From a bacterium (GTDB taxonomy: Bacteria > Zixibacteria > MSB-5A5 > GN15 > FEB-12), in contig DAOUUR010000196.1 in the NCBI GenBank assembly GCA_030668045.1, forward strand, positions 1-5,471: DNA of 5,471 nucleotides. Direction: 5' to 3'. Below, in pieces: positions 1 through 5,226 of the stretch. The position numbers and the translations under genes are program-made. Within the stretch, counting starts at the first letter, position 1, and each line of letters starts with the position of its first letter. Below the pieces are notes generated by a model. The model searched no databases. It was not told the DNA's origin and was given only the letters and a program-made list of their open reading frames with translations.

Positions 1-228
1 GTCGATTCGGGCCGGACGGTGACAACTATCATTGACAAGGTGCAGAAAATGAAACCGGCATCGGTGGAGATTGTCACGCTTATAGACAAACCGACCTGCC
101 ACCGTTCCGAGGTCAACGTTAAGTACAAAGGCTTCTCTCTCGGCAATGATTTTGTGATCGGTTTTGGACTGGACAATACTCAGAAATACCGGAATCTTCC
201 GTTTGTCGGACGGCTGATTGAACCATAG
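1..228 (+). CDS. hpt: Hypoxanthine phosphoribosyltransferase, C-terminal part (5' end outside window)
   Basis: Purine salvage enzyme that joins hypoxanthine (often also guanine) to PRPP, giving IMP or GMP in the cytoplasm. Only the last 75 residues are present, and the frame is open back to base 1. They begin inside the PRPP-binding motif (Val-Asp-Ser-Gly-Arg-Thr, the tail of the usual acidic-acidic-x-Val-Asp-Ser-Gly signature). Then come the family landmarks: SVEIVTLIDKP, whose Lys contacts the purine, a YKGF segment, FVIGFGLD with the metal/base-binding Asp, and KYRNLPFVG close to the C-terminus. The usual Tyr after GLD is Asn here, a minor change. The end matches the family's normal end, so the stop at 226-228 is probably genuine. 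A GTG at 19-21 lies in frame but is internal to the conserved motif and is not a start. hpt next to ftsH is a common bacterial order; tilS may lie upstream (inference). Confidence 0.95.
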   Translation, partial: VDSGRTVTTIIDKVQKMKPASVEIVTLIDKPTCHRSEVNVKYKGFSLGNDFVIGFGLDNTQKYRNLPFVGRLIEP

Positions 229-308
229 CCTGCCGGGGATTCTGCCCATATAGATGAATATATCCTCTTCGGACGGCGTATAAGGGAAAAATATCAACGC
301 AACACAAC

Positions 309-312
309 GGAG
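309..312 (+). promoter_or_regulatory. Ribosome binding site for ftsH
   Basis: GGAG lies 5 bases before a GTG codon at 318. It decides the start: the next candidate, an ATG at codon 26 (393-395), has no purine-rich sequence at the right distance. I saw no convincing promoter in the 89 bases between hpt and ftsH. A TATAAG at 279-284 lacks a matching -35, so read-through from hpt is likely. Confidence 0.75.
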
Positions 313-317
313 ATTAA

Positions 318-2276
318 GTGTCGAACAAACATTCTGACAAGAAACGCAACCCCGGATCAGGGAAAGACAAAGACGACGGCTCTCGCGGGCCGATGAACTG
401 GCGCACCACCGGACGGCCACTCCTTTTGTGGGCTGCGGTGATTGCGGCGGTCATTTTCCTCTACAGCATTTACTCTGATCTGGCCACCGACTCGGTCGAA
501 ATCACATACACCGAGTTGATTCAGCAGATAGATAACGACAACCTGATGGAGATTTCATTTACCGACCGTGAGGTCGAAGGTGTCCTGAAGGAAGGTCGCG
601 TCTTTGCTTCGGCCGGTTCAACCAGATCTTTCTCAAAGATAACCTCGCGGATACCATTCCCCGATTACAATTATGCGTTGATCAAGCGACTCGAAGAACA
701 AGATATCAAAATCGTCGCCAAAGTTCAGTCTGATTTCTTCCCATACCTCATGACATTCCTGCCGTGGATTTTGATCATCTTCCTGTGGATGTTCTGGATG
801 CGCCAGATGCAGGGCGGTGGCGGTAGCAAGGGCCTCTTTTCGTTTGGCAAAAGTAAAGCCAAGTTGCTGACCGACGAGCGTCCGAAGGTCAATTTCAACG
901 ACGTTGCCGGGGCCGACGAAGCGAAAGAAGAGCTGCAGGAAATAATCGAGTTCCTCAAGGAACCGGGCAAGTTTCAGAAGCTGGGTGGGAAAATCCCCAA
1001 GGGTGCACTTCTGCTGGGACCTCCCGGCACCGGCAAGACCCTGCTCGCCAGAGCAGTGGCCGGAGAAGCCGAAGTACCGTTCTTCTCGATGTCCGGATCC
1101 GATTTTGTTGAGATGTTTGTAGGCGTCGGCGCCAGCCGTGTGCGCGACCTGTTCGAGCAGGGCAAGAAGAACGCCCCCTGCATTATTTTTATCGATGAAA
1201 TCGATGCTGTCGGACGACACCGCGGAGCCGGTCTTGGCGGCGGACACGATGAGCGCGAACAGACACTCAATCAGCTACTGGTCGAGATGGATGGATTCGA
1301 ATCTAACGAAGGTGTCATTCTGGTGGCAGCAACCAACCGTCCCGATGTCCTCGACCCGGCCCTTCTCCGTCCCGGCCGGTTCGACCGTCAGATAGTCGTC
1401 CCGATACCGGATGTGAAGGGACGCGAAGGCATCCTCAAGGTGCATGTACGCAAGCTCAAGCTCGACGAAGATATTGATCTGAAAGTTCTGGCTCGGGGCA
1501 CACCCGGTATGTCCGGTGCCGATCTGGCCAATATGGCCAACGAAGCTGCCCTGCTGGCAGCGCGACGCGACAAGAGCGCGGTAACCATGGAAGAATTCGA
1601 GGCTGCTAAGGACAAATGCCTGATGGGGACGGAGCGACGGTCGTTAGTAATCGCAGAGGAAGAGAAAATAGTTACGGCCTTTCACGAAGCCGGTCACACG
1701 CTCGTAGCTAAGTTTCTCCCGAAGGCTGATCCGATCCACAAGGTCACAATCATCCCTCGCGGTATGGCGATGGGCGTAACACAATCCTTGCCGGTCGATG
1801 AGCGCCACAACTATTCCCGGGAGTATCTTGAAACGCAGCTGGCCGTTCTGATGGGTGGCCGCGAAGCCGAGATGCTGGTATTCAACGAGTTGACCACCGG
1901 CGCCGGGAATGACCTGGAGCGTTCCACCAAACTGGCCCGCAAGATGGTATGCAATTGGGGAATGTCTGACGAGTTGGGTCCGGTGACGTTTGGAAAAACC
2001 GACGAGCATATTTTCCTCGGACGGGAAATTCACCAAGCGAAGGATTATTCCGAAGCAACGGCGGTAACAATTGACCGCGAGATTCGAAAAATGATCGAGA
2101 AAGCTCAGGAAACGGCTTCTGGTATCCTCAAAAAGCATACGGACAAGCTCCACGCCCTCGCCAATGCTCTGCTGGAAAAAGAGATTATCGATAGCCGCGA
2201 AGTCGATGAAATCATTGGCCGTGCCAGTGGTGATACTGAGCCAGTCGAAGAACCAGCCCCGACACCAGAAGGATAG
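318..2276 (+). CDS. ftsH: ATP-dependent zinc metalloprotease FtsH
   Basis: Membrane-anchored hexameric AAA+ protease that extracts and degrades membrane proteins and selected soluble proteins. The 652 residues are close to the usual FtsH length. Order of parts: a charged cytoplasmic tail (1-33), first membrane helix (about 34-52), a periplasmic domain (about 55-140), second membrane helix (about 143-162), a glycine-rich linker (165-169), the AAA+ domain (about 190-440) and the M41 peptidase domain (about 445-635). Visible motifs are Walker A GPPGTGKT (234-241), the pore loop FVG (267-269), Walker B with Asp293-Glu294, and the second region of homology with Asn340 and arginine fingers Arg351 and Arg354. 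The zinc site is HEAGH (456-460: His456, Glu457, His460) with Asp532 as the expected third ligand. All catalytic residues are intact. The tail is Pro/Glu-rich. The N-terminal tail is somewhat longer than in E. coli. GTG start with a good ribosome binding site; folE follows after 3 bases. Confidence 0.98.
   Translation: MSNKHSDKKRNPGSGKDKDDGSRGPMNWRTTGRPLLLWAAVIAAVIFLYSIYSDLATDSVEITYTELIQQIDNDNLMEISFTDREVEGVLKEGRVFASAGSTRSFSKITSRIPFPDYNYALIKRLEEQDIKIVAKVQSDFFPYLMTFLPWILIIFLWMFWMRQMQGGGGSKGLFSFGKSKAKLLTDERPKVNFNDVAGADEAKEELQEIIEFLKEPGKFQKLGGKIPKGALLLGPPGTGKTLLARAVAGEAEVPFFSMSGSDFVEMFVGVGASRVRDLFEQGKKNAPCIIFIDEIDAVGRHRGAGLGGGHDEREQTLNQLLVEMDGFESNEGVILVAATNRPDVLDPALLRPGRFDRQIVVPIPDVKGREGILKVHVRKLKLDEDIDLKVLARGTPGMSGADLANMANEAALLAARRDKSAVTMEEFEAAKDKCLMGTERRSLVIAEEEKIVTAFHEAGHTLVAKFLPKADPIHKVTIIPRGMAMGVTQSLPVDERHNYSREYLETQLAVLMGGREAEMLVFNELTTGAGNDLERSTKLARKMVCNWGMSDELGPVTFGKTDEHIFLGREIHQAKDYSEATAVTIDREIRKMIEKAQETASGILKKHTDKLHALANALLEKEIIDSREVDEIIGRASGDTEPVEEPAPTPEG
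2267..2273 (+). promoter_or_regulatory. Ribosome binding site for folE inside the end of ftsH
   Basis: AGAAGGA sits in the last ftsH codons, 6 bases before the GTG at 2280. It supports GTG as the folE start and implies translational coupling, since ribosomes finishing ftsH end at 2276 beside this site. Confidence 0.75.
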
Positions 2277-2279
2277 CCA

Positions 2280-2852
2280 GTGGCGTTCGACGGCAAGAAA
2301 ATCGAACAAGGTGTCAGACTGATTCTGGAAGGAGTCGGCGAAGATTCATCCCGCGAAGGGCTCGTCCGTACTCCCGAACGGATGGTGGAATACTTTGAAG
2401 AAGTCCTCGCCGGGATTGACCAGGATCCTGCGGTCGAACTAAAAAAATATACGACCTCTAACAAAGACGAGATGATCATTATCCGCGATGTCTCGTTCTA
2501 TTCACTCTGCGAACATCACCTCCTGCCATTTTTCGGACATGTCCATATCGCCTATATCCCCCAGAATGACAAGGTGGCCGGATTCGACAAAATGGTTCAG
2601 GTGGTCGAGATACTGTCGCATCGGCTCCAGGTTCAGGAGCGGATGACCACTCAGATTGCCGATGCTATGGAAGAGGCGATCGCTCCCAAAGGGCTCCTGA
2701 TCGTGGTCGAAGCCGAACATCTCTGCCTGACTATGCGCGGTATGAAAAAACAGGGCAGCAAAGTTGTTACATCGGCGATTCGCGGGATTATGCGTAAAGA
2801 CGCCACCCGCGCCGAAGCCCTGACTCTCCTCCGCGGCCACCACCCCACCTAA
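2280..2852 (+). CDS. folE: GTP cyclohydrolase I (FolE, type IA), somewhat divergent
   Basis: Converts GTP to 7,8-dihydroneopterin triphosphate plus formate, the first step of folate (tetrahydropterin) synthesis, as a cytoplasmic homodecamer. The 190 residues match the short bacterial form. Zinc ligands are present: Cys77 and His80 in LCEHH (76-80) and Cys149 in HLCLTMRG (147-154). His79 and His147 occupy the positions of the catalytic histidines, and QVQER (117-121) holds the guanine-binding Gln119-Glu120 pair. The C-terminal VTSAIRG and TRAEAL segments are also typical. Odd: the usual GLSK-x-x-R segment reads GFDKMVQ (101-107). Ser and Arg that contact the triphosphate in the E. coli enzyme (from memory) are Asp103 and Gln107 here, while Lys104 and Arg153 are kept. 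This may be a subfamily feature. GTG start fits the ribosome binding site; the gene is 3 bases downstream of ftsH and ends in a terminator hairpin. Confidence 0.95.
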   Translation: MAFDGKKIEQGVRLILEGVGEDSSREGLVRTPERMVEYFEEVLAGIDQDPAVELKKYTTSNKDEMIIIRDVSFYSLCEHHLLPFFGHVHIAYIPQNDKVAGFDKMVQVVEILSHRLQVQERMTTQIADAMEEAIAPKGLLIVVEAEHLCLTMRGMKKQGSKVVTSAIRGIMRKDATRAEALTLLRGHHPT

Positions 2853-2870
2853 CAGGCGATGCCTGTTTTT
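2851..2870 (+). terminator. Intrinsic terminator after folE
   Basis: A perfect 7-base-pair stem, AACAGGC / GCCTGTT, with loop GAT, followed by a run of Ts (2866-2870). The left arm starts within the folE TAA stop codon (2850-2852). It would end the hpt-ftsH-folE unit. The 3-base loop is small and the T-run short, so efficiency is uncertain. Confidence 0.65.
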
Positions 2871-2879
2871 GATCCTGCC

Positions 2880-2897
2880 GTAATCTCTCTTGATTAC
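2880..2897. other. Hairpin in the folE-folP gap
   Basis: Perfect 6-base-pair inverted repeat GTAATC / GATTAC with loop TCTCTT. It is AT-rich and has no T-run after it, so it is not itself a terminator. One of four hairpins in this 186-base gap; function unknown. Confidence 0.4.
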
Positions 2898-2913
2898 TAA
2901 GAGCTGCTGCTGC

Positions 2914-2926
2914 CAGGCTATGCCTG
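2914..2926. repeat. Second copy of the CAGGC-nAT-GCCTG hairpin
   Basis: CAGGC-TAT-GCCTG repeats the core of the folE terminator (CAGGC-GAT-GCCTG at 2853-2865) 61 bases downstream. Both copies are followed by a T-rich stretch and then TCCTG, so this looks like a degenerate duplication rather than chance. An outer pairing CCAGG (2913-2917) with CCTGG (2934-2938) is an alternative fold. It is a weaker terminator candidate than the first copy, because its T-stretch is only three long. Confidence 0.45.
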
Positions 2927-2961
2927 CTTTACTCCTGGATAACATTTCCCAATTCACGTAA

Positions 2962-2996
2962 AAGCGGCTTGCCGCCAAAAAGGCCGCTTGATTTTT
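2962..2996 (+). terminator. Terminator-like hairpin upstream of folP, with an alternative short fold
   Basis: AAGCGGC (2962-2968) pairs perfectly with GCCGCTT (2983-2989). The 14-base loop is followed by GA and a five-T run (2992-2996), the shape of an intrinsic terminator. A competing hairpin inside it, GCGG-CTTG-CCGC (2964-2975), cannot form at the same time as the long stem. It lies about 43 bases before the folP start, so it is either a backup terminator for the upstream unit or a leader attenuator of folP, depending on where folP transcription starts. The left arm plus loop (2962-2980) matches the reverse complement of 4858-4877 except for one missing base. Confidence 0.45.
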
Positions 2997-3018
2997 CGCA
3001 TACGATCCGGTTTATAGA
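2988..3018 (+). promoter_or_regulatory. Possible folP promoter (weak)
   Basis: TTGATT (2988-2993) could be a -35, and the T/A-rich stretch TTTATAGA (3011-3018) could hold a -10, with 17 to 19 bases between depending on register. It overlaps the terminator-like hairpin. The match is loose, and the host's promoter consensus is unknown. It is offered because the terminators upstream mean folP needs its own promoter somewhere in this gap. Confidence 0.25.
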
Positions 3019-3025
3019 ATAGACT

Positions 3026-3033
3026 AGGTGGAG
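3026..3033 (+). promoter_or_regulatory. Ribosome binding site for folP
   Basis: AGGTGGAG lies 5 bases before the ATG at 3039 and supports that start. The conserved protein motif does not begin until about residue 31, so the site is the main reason for keeping the N-terminal extension. Confidence 0.75.
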
Positions 3034-3038
3034 TAACG

Positions 3039-3938
3039 ATGCTGGAGCAGAAGACAAAACATACTGATCGCGAGACACGTAAGATCGCACTGGTGGATGG
3101 TCACAGACTGAAGTTTGATCGGCCACTGGTAATGGGGATTATCAATGTCACGCCCGACTCCTTCTCCAACGGTCACAATGCGACTCTTAATGGTGGCAAG
3201 TCCACTCCTAAGCAATGGGCTGAGAGGGCGCGAACTATGGAAAATGAGGGCGCGGATATTATCGACATCGGCGGTGAGTCAACCCGTCCCGGCGCTAAAC
3301 CTGTTTCAGCTGATAAAGAGATGCAACGGGTCCTTCCAGTTATCGAAGAGATCAGAAAGAGCAGCACGCTCCCGATTTCGATTGATACGTACAAATCAGA
3401 AACGGCCAGGGCGGCACTCGACACCGGGGCTGATATCATCAATGACATCTCCGCCTCTCGCCTCTCCCCCGACATGGCAAAACTCGCCGCCGAGAAGAAA
3501 GCCCCGTTGGTACTGATGCACATGCTGGGGACGCCTCAGCAGATGCAGAAAAACCCGCATTATGACGATTGTGTCGCCGAGATCGGGCAGTTCTTTGAAG
3601 AACGAATCAACTACTGTCTCGACCAGGGTGTTGATCGTTCCCGATTGATTCTTGATCCCGGGATCGGTTTTGGCAAACGACTGTCGGACAACATAGAAAT
3701 TCTGGCCGGTCTCAGAGCGTTTGGGCGATTGGGTCTGCCGCTGCTGGTCGGTACCTCGCGGAAATCGTTTATCAATATGCTGCACCCGACTAATCTTCCG
3801 GCAAATCAACGGATTGGCGGTTCGGTGGCTGCAGCAGTGGTGGCATGCGCCAACGGAGCCGATATATTGAGAGTGCATGATGTTCGTCAGACAGTTGAAG
3901 CTCTCAAGGTTTTCCGCGCGGTGGGAGAAATATCGTGA
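3039..3938 (+). CDS. folP: Dihydropteroate synthase
   Basis: Condenses 6-hydroxymethyl-7,8-dihydropterin diphosphate with p-aminobenzoate to give 7,8-dihydropteroate, the sulfonamide-targeted step of folate synthesis, in the cytoplasm. The 299-residue TIM-barrel protein has every family motif in order: MGIINVTPDSFS (32-43, with metal-binding Asn36), DIIDIGGESTRPGA (73-86), SIDTYK (114-119), IINDIS (133-138), LMHMLGTP (159-166), LILDPGIGFGK (203-213), GTSRKSF (238-244, with the pterin/pABA-site Lys242) and RVHDV (278-282). About 25 residues precede the barrel, slightly longer than in E. coli. Nothing in the active site looks altered. It sits after a hairpin-filled gap and so probably begins a new transcription unit. 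Its stop overlaps the cdaA start by 4 bases, so the two are almost certainly co-transcribed. Confidence 0.97.
   Translation: MLEQKTKHTDRETRKIALVDGHRLKFDRPLVMGIINVTPDSFSNGHNATLNGGKSTPKQWAERARTMENEGADIIDIGGESTRPGAKPVSADKEMQRVLPVIEEIRKSSTLPISIDTYKSETARAALDTGADIINDISASRLSPDMAKLAAEKKAPLVLMHMLGTPQQMQKNPHYDDCVAEIGQFFEERINYCLDQGVDRSRLILDPGIGFGKRLSDNIEILAGLRAFGRLGLPLLVGTSRKSFINMLHPTNLPANQRIGGSVAAAVVACANGADILRVHDVRQTVEALKVFRAVGEIS
3923..3927 (+). promoter_or_regulatory. Ribosome binding site for cdaA inside folP
   Basis: GGGAG lies 7 bases before the GTG at 3935. The GTGA overlap (cdaA GTG 3935-3937, folP TGA 3936-3938) indicates translational coupling, with re-initiation by ribosomes leaving folP. 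Confidence 0.7.
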
Positions 3939-4696
3939 CCTTGTTTGAGTACCAGTTTATCCGGTTCGGTCTAAAAGATTTGATCGACGTGTTGATCGTA
4001 TCGTTTATCATCTACGAAGGACTTCGACTGACACGCGGTACACGGTCGGCGCAGATTGTGATCGGCCTGATGTTGATCGCATTTGTTGTTTCGATTGCCT
4101 ACTGGGCACAGTTGGAAGGTGTCACCTGGCTTTTTTCCAACCTTGCGACATTTGGCCTGATCGTCTTTGTGATCGTTTTCCAACCGGAACTTCGCGGTGT
4201 CCTCGCTCAGATCGGACAGAGCCGGTTCCTACGGCGGTTCGTCGCCCTCGAGCAACGCAAGACCCTCAAAGAAATCAGCCGCGCAACGCAGCGGCTTTCG
4301 GAACTTCGGTACGGCGCGCTGATTGTAATCGAGCGTCGCACCGGCCTTAAGAATTTCTCCGAGTCGGGCAAATCGATCAACGCCGAGTTGTCCTCTGAAA
4401 TGCTGGTGACATTGTTCACACCGTACACGCCGCTTCATGATGGGGCGGTTATTGTCTCGGGTGACTTTATCATCGCGGCGGCGGCTTCGTTGCCACTGTC
4501 CACCAACCCGCGCTACCGCAAACTGTTCGGGATGCGACACAAAGCGGCGGTGGGTGTGACCGATGTATCCGATGCGGTGGTGGTGGTCGTTTCTGAAGAA
4601 ACCAGCCAGATTTCTATTGCTTTCGAGGGCCACCTCGATACCGACATCCCCAAGTCCGAATTCCAGTCCCGTCTGGCCTCATACCTGCGCAAGTAG
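3935..4696 (+). CDS. cdaA: Membrane diadenylate cyclase, CdaA type (DisA_N domain)
   Basis: Makes cyclic di-AMP from two ATP at the inner face of the membrane; c-di-AMP controls potassium and osmolyte transport and envelope homeostasis in bacteria that use it. The 253 residues fit CdaA/DacA (TIGR00159 family) well: three N-terminal membrane helices (about 14-30, 39-57, 64-83), the conserved FQPELRG (82-88) just after helix 3, then the cyclase domain (about 105-245). This begins with GALIVIER (127-134) and contains the DGA motif (169-171, in LHDGAVIV). The second signature motif is GMRHKAAVG (199-207): Arg201-His202-Lys203 where nearly all members have Arg-His-Arg, a conservative but notable change at a phosphate-binding motif. 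In Firmicutes cdaA is followed by cdaR and glmM; neither is here, while folP lies directly upstream, a pairing I recall from several other phyla. GTG start with a good ribosome binding site. Confidence 0.95.
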   Translation: MTLFEYQFIRFGLKDLIDVLIVSFIIYEGLRLTRGTRSAQIVIGLMLIAFVVSIAYWAQLEGVTWLFSNLATFGLIVFVIVFQPELRGVLAQIGQSRFLRRFVALEQRKTLKEISRATQRLSELRYGALIVIERRTGLKNFSESGKSINAELSSEMLVTLFTPYTPLHDGAVIVSGDFIIAAAASLPLSTNPRYRKLFGMRHKAAVGVTDVSDAVVVVVSEETSQISIAFEGHLDTDIPKSEFQSRLASYLRK

Positions 4697-4708
4697 CTCT
4701 ATCGCTCC

Positions 4709-4719
4709 ACTATTATAGT
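4709..4719. repeat. Short perfect palindrome before the repeat array
   Basis: ACTAT-T-ATAGT, an 11-base AT-rich dyad, starts 13 bases after the cdaA stop and ends 2 bases before the tandem array. It might be a protein site or a remnant of an insertion target. It could also be chance, since arms of five bases are short. Confidence 0.3.
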
Positions 4720-4720
4720 T

Positions 4721-4956
4721 GCACCGCTCCCCAGACAGCGGTCTGTGAAAAGATGGGTTCGTTTTGGCGGCAACGCCGTTTCTAATCCGTCACACCTGAC
4801 TCCCGCAAATTCCCTGGTACTGCTTCCCAGACAGCGGTTTGTGAGAAAATGGGTTCGTTTTGGCGGCAACGCCGCTTCTAATCTGTTACACCTGACGCCC
4901 GCAAATTCCCTGGTACTGCTTCCCAGACGGCGGTTTGTGAGAAAATGGGTTCGTTT
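4721..4956 (+). repeat. 96-base direct tandem repeat, about 2.5 copies
   Basis: Copies lie at 4721-4816, 4817-4912 and a partial third at 4913-4956, with an exact 96-base period (CCCAGAC starts at 4730, 4826 and 4922). By hand count, copy 1 and copy 2 differ at 10 of 96 positions, nine of them transitions. Copies 2 and 3 differ at 1 of 44, so the last duplication is more recent. Each unit can fold into CAGAC / GTYTG around loop AGCG or GGCG (4732-4745 in copy 1). Complete units also form GGCG-GCAA-CGCC (4766-4777 and 4862-4873), a stem with a GNRA tetraloop. The period is a multiple of 3, so a + strand frame stays open across the array (GTG at 4745 to a stop at 5009-5011, 88 codons). That frame lacks a ribosome binding site and resembles no protein I know, so I treat the array as non-coding, possibly the 3' untranslated end of the folP-cdaA transcript. 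Confidence 0.85.
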
Positions 4957-5159
4957 GCTGATTTTTTGGTTTGGGGGTAGTGGGTTGGTAGTCTTTCCGG
5001 GTCTCCTTTAAGTTTCAGACGGATTTGTCCTTTGGGATAGTGAGTGGTCAGGTGATCGACGGTGATGTGGTAGGGATATGGGGGACGGGGTTGGCTTTTT
5101 AGGGGGAAGAAACCCACCCCAAGGGGTGGGCGACCCGGTCTCATCCGCTGGCTTTTCTC
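4957..5159. other. Gene-less G-rich stretch
   Basis: No convincing coding frame lies here. Open frames on either strand are short, lack ribosome binding sites, run into the tandem array or the G/C hairpin, and have low-complexity composition. The + strand is G-rich: five or six G-runs lie between 5073 and 5130 (for example 5073-5075, 5080-5084, 5087-5090, 5102-5106), a pattern that could form a G-quadruplex. A T-run at 4962-4967 follows the partial third repeat, but I saw no good stem before it, so I do not call it a terminator. Confidence 0.5.
5113..5130. terminator. Strong C/G inverted repeat
   Basis: CCCACCCC-AA-GGGGTGGG is an 8-base perfect inverted repeat; as a hairpin it would realistically be 7 pairs with loop CAAG. 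No T-run follows on the + strand. Read on the - strand, an A-run on the + side (5110-5112) gives only a TTT after the stem, so terminator function is doubtful. It may be a dispersed genomic repeat or a factor-dependent stop between cdaA and the next gene. An overlapping alternative is GGGT / ACCC (5124-5136). Confidence 0.4.
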
Positions 5160-5188
5160 TTGTGGCATTATGGGCTGTGACATATATT
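5160..5188 (+). promoter_or_regulatory. Probable promoter for the downstream membrane-protein gene
   Basis: TTGTGG (5160-5165) and TATATT (5183-5188) are separated by exactly 17 bases, the optimum for a housekeeping sigma factor. The -10 is close to consensus and the -35 keeps only the TTG. Transcription would start near 5195, leaving a leader of roughly 30 bases before the ATG at 5227. Confidence 0.45.
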
Positions 5189-5193
5189 ATCAC
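5177..5193. promoter_or_regulatory. Operator-like dyad over the -10 element
   Basis: GTGA (5177-5180) and TCAC (5190-5193) flank a 9-base AT-rich centre that is partly symmetric (17 bases, 6 of 8 pairs match). It covers the proposed -10, where a repressor would block transcription. The half-sites resemble those of CRP/FNR proteins, but their 9-base spacing does not fit the usual 6 (CRP) or 4 (FNR). Confidence 0.3.
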
Positions 5194-5216
5194 GAAAGCA
5201 GCGCGAGTTGCAGGGT

Positions 5217-5222
5217 GAAGGA
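5217..5222 (+). promoter_or_regulatory. Ribosome binding site for the last gene
   Basis: GAAGGA lies 4 bases before the ATG at 5227. In-frame alternatives, GTG at 5215 and ATG at 5170, have no comparable site. The ATG at 5170 also lies upstream of the proposed transcription start. Confidence 0.6.
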
Positions 5223-5226
5223 TGAA

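Noticed and set aside
279..284. TATAAG as a -10 for an ftsH promoter
   Set aside because: The bases 17 upstream (256-261) do not resemble a -35, so there is no support beyond one AT-rich hexamer.
633..2309. Long - strand frames opposite ftsH (204 and 221 codons)
   Set aside because: They lie antisense to a fully conserved ftsH and arise from its codon bias; the translations show no domain logic and have no convincing starts.
2853..3038. Tetrahydrofolate or other riboswitch before folP
   Set aside because: The hairpins are simple and do not show the conserved junction and pseudoknot sequences I would expect of a THF riboswitch. Terminator or attenuator is the simpler reading; a covariance-model search (Rfam) would settle it.
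4721..4956. CRISPR array
   Set aside because: The full 96-base period is conserved between copies; there is no alternation of identical repeats with unique spacers, and no cas gene nearby.
4721..4956. Integron attC sites or gene cassettes
   Set aside because: I could not find the paired core sites (RYYYAAC / GTTRRRY) with the required symmetry, and no integrase is visible.
4957..4967. Intrinsic terminator at the T-run after the third repeat copy
   Set aside because: Six Ts are present but no stable stem ends just before them.
4745..5011. An 88-codon + strand frame containing 32-residue repeats (RKWVRFGGNA-type units)
   Set aside because: It stays open because the DNA period of 96 is divisible by 3. 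There is no ribosome binding site before its GTG, no recognisable domain, and the frame continues past the array into low-complexity G/T-rich sequence. Stem-preserving changes fit RNA structure better than protein coding.
4878..5183. A 101-codon - strand frame covering the array's end and the G-rich stretch
   Set aside because: Proline-rich, low-complexity translation produced by C-rich sequence, no ribosome binding site, and overlap with the repeat array and the strong hairpin.
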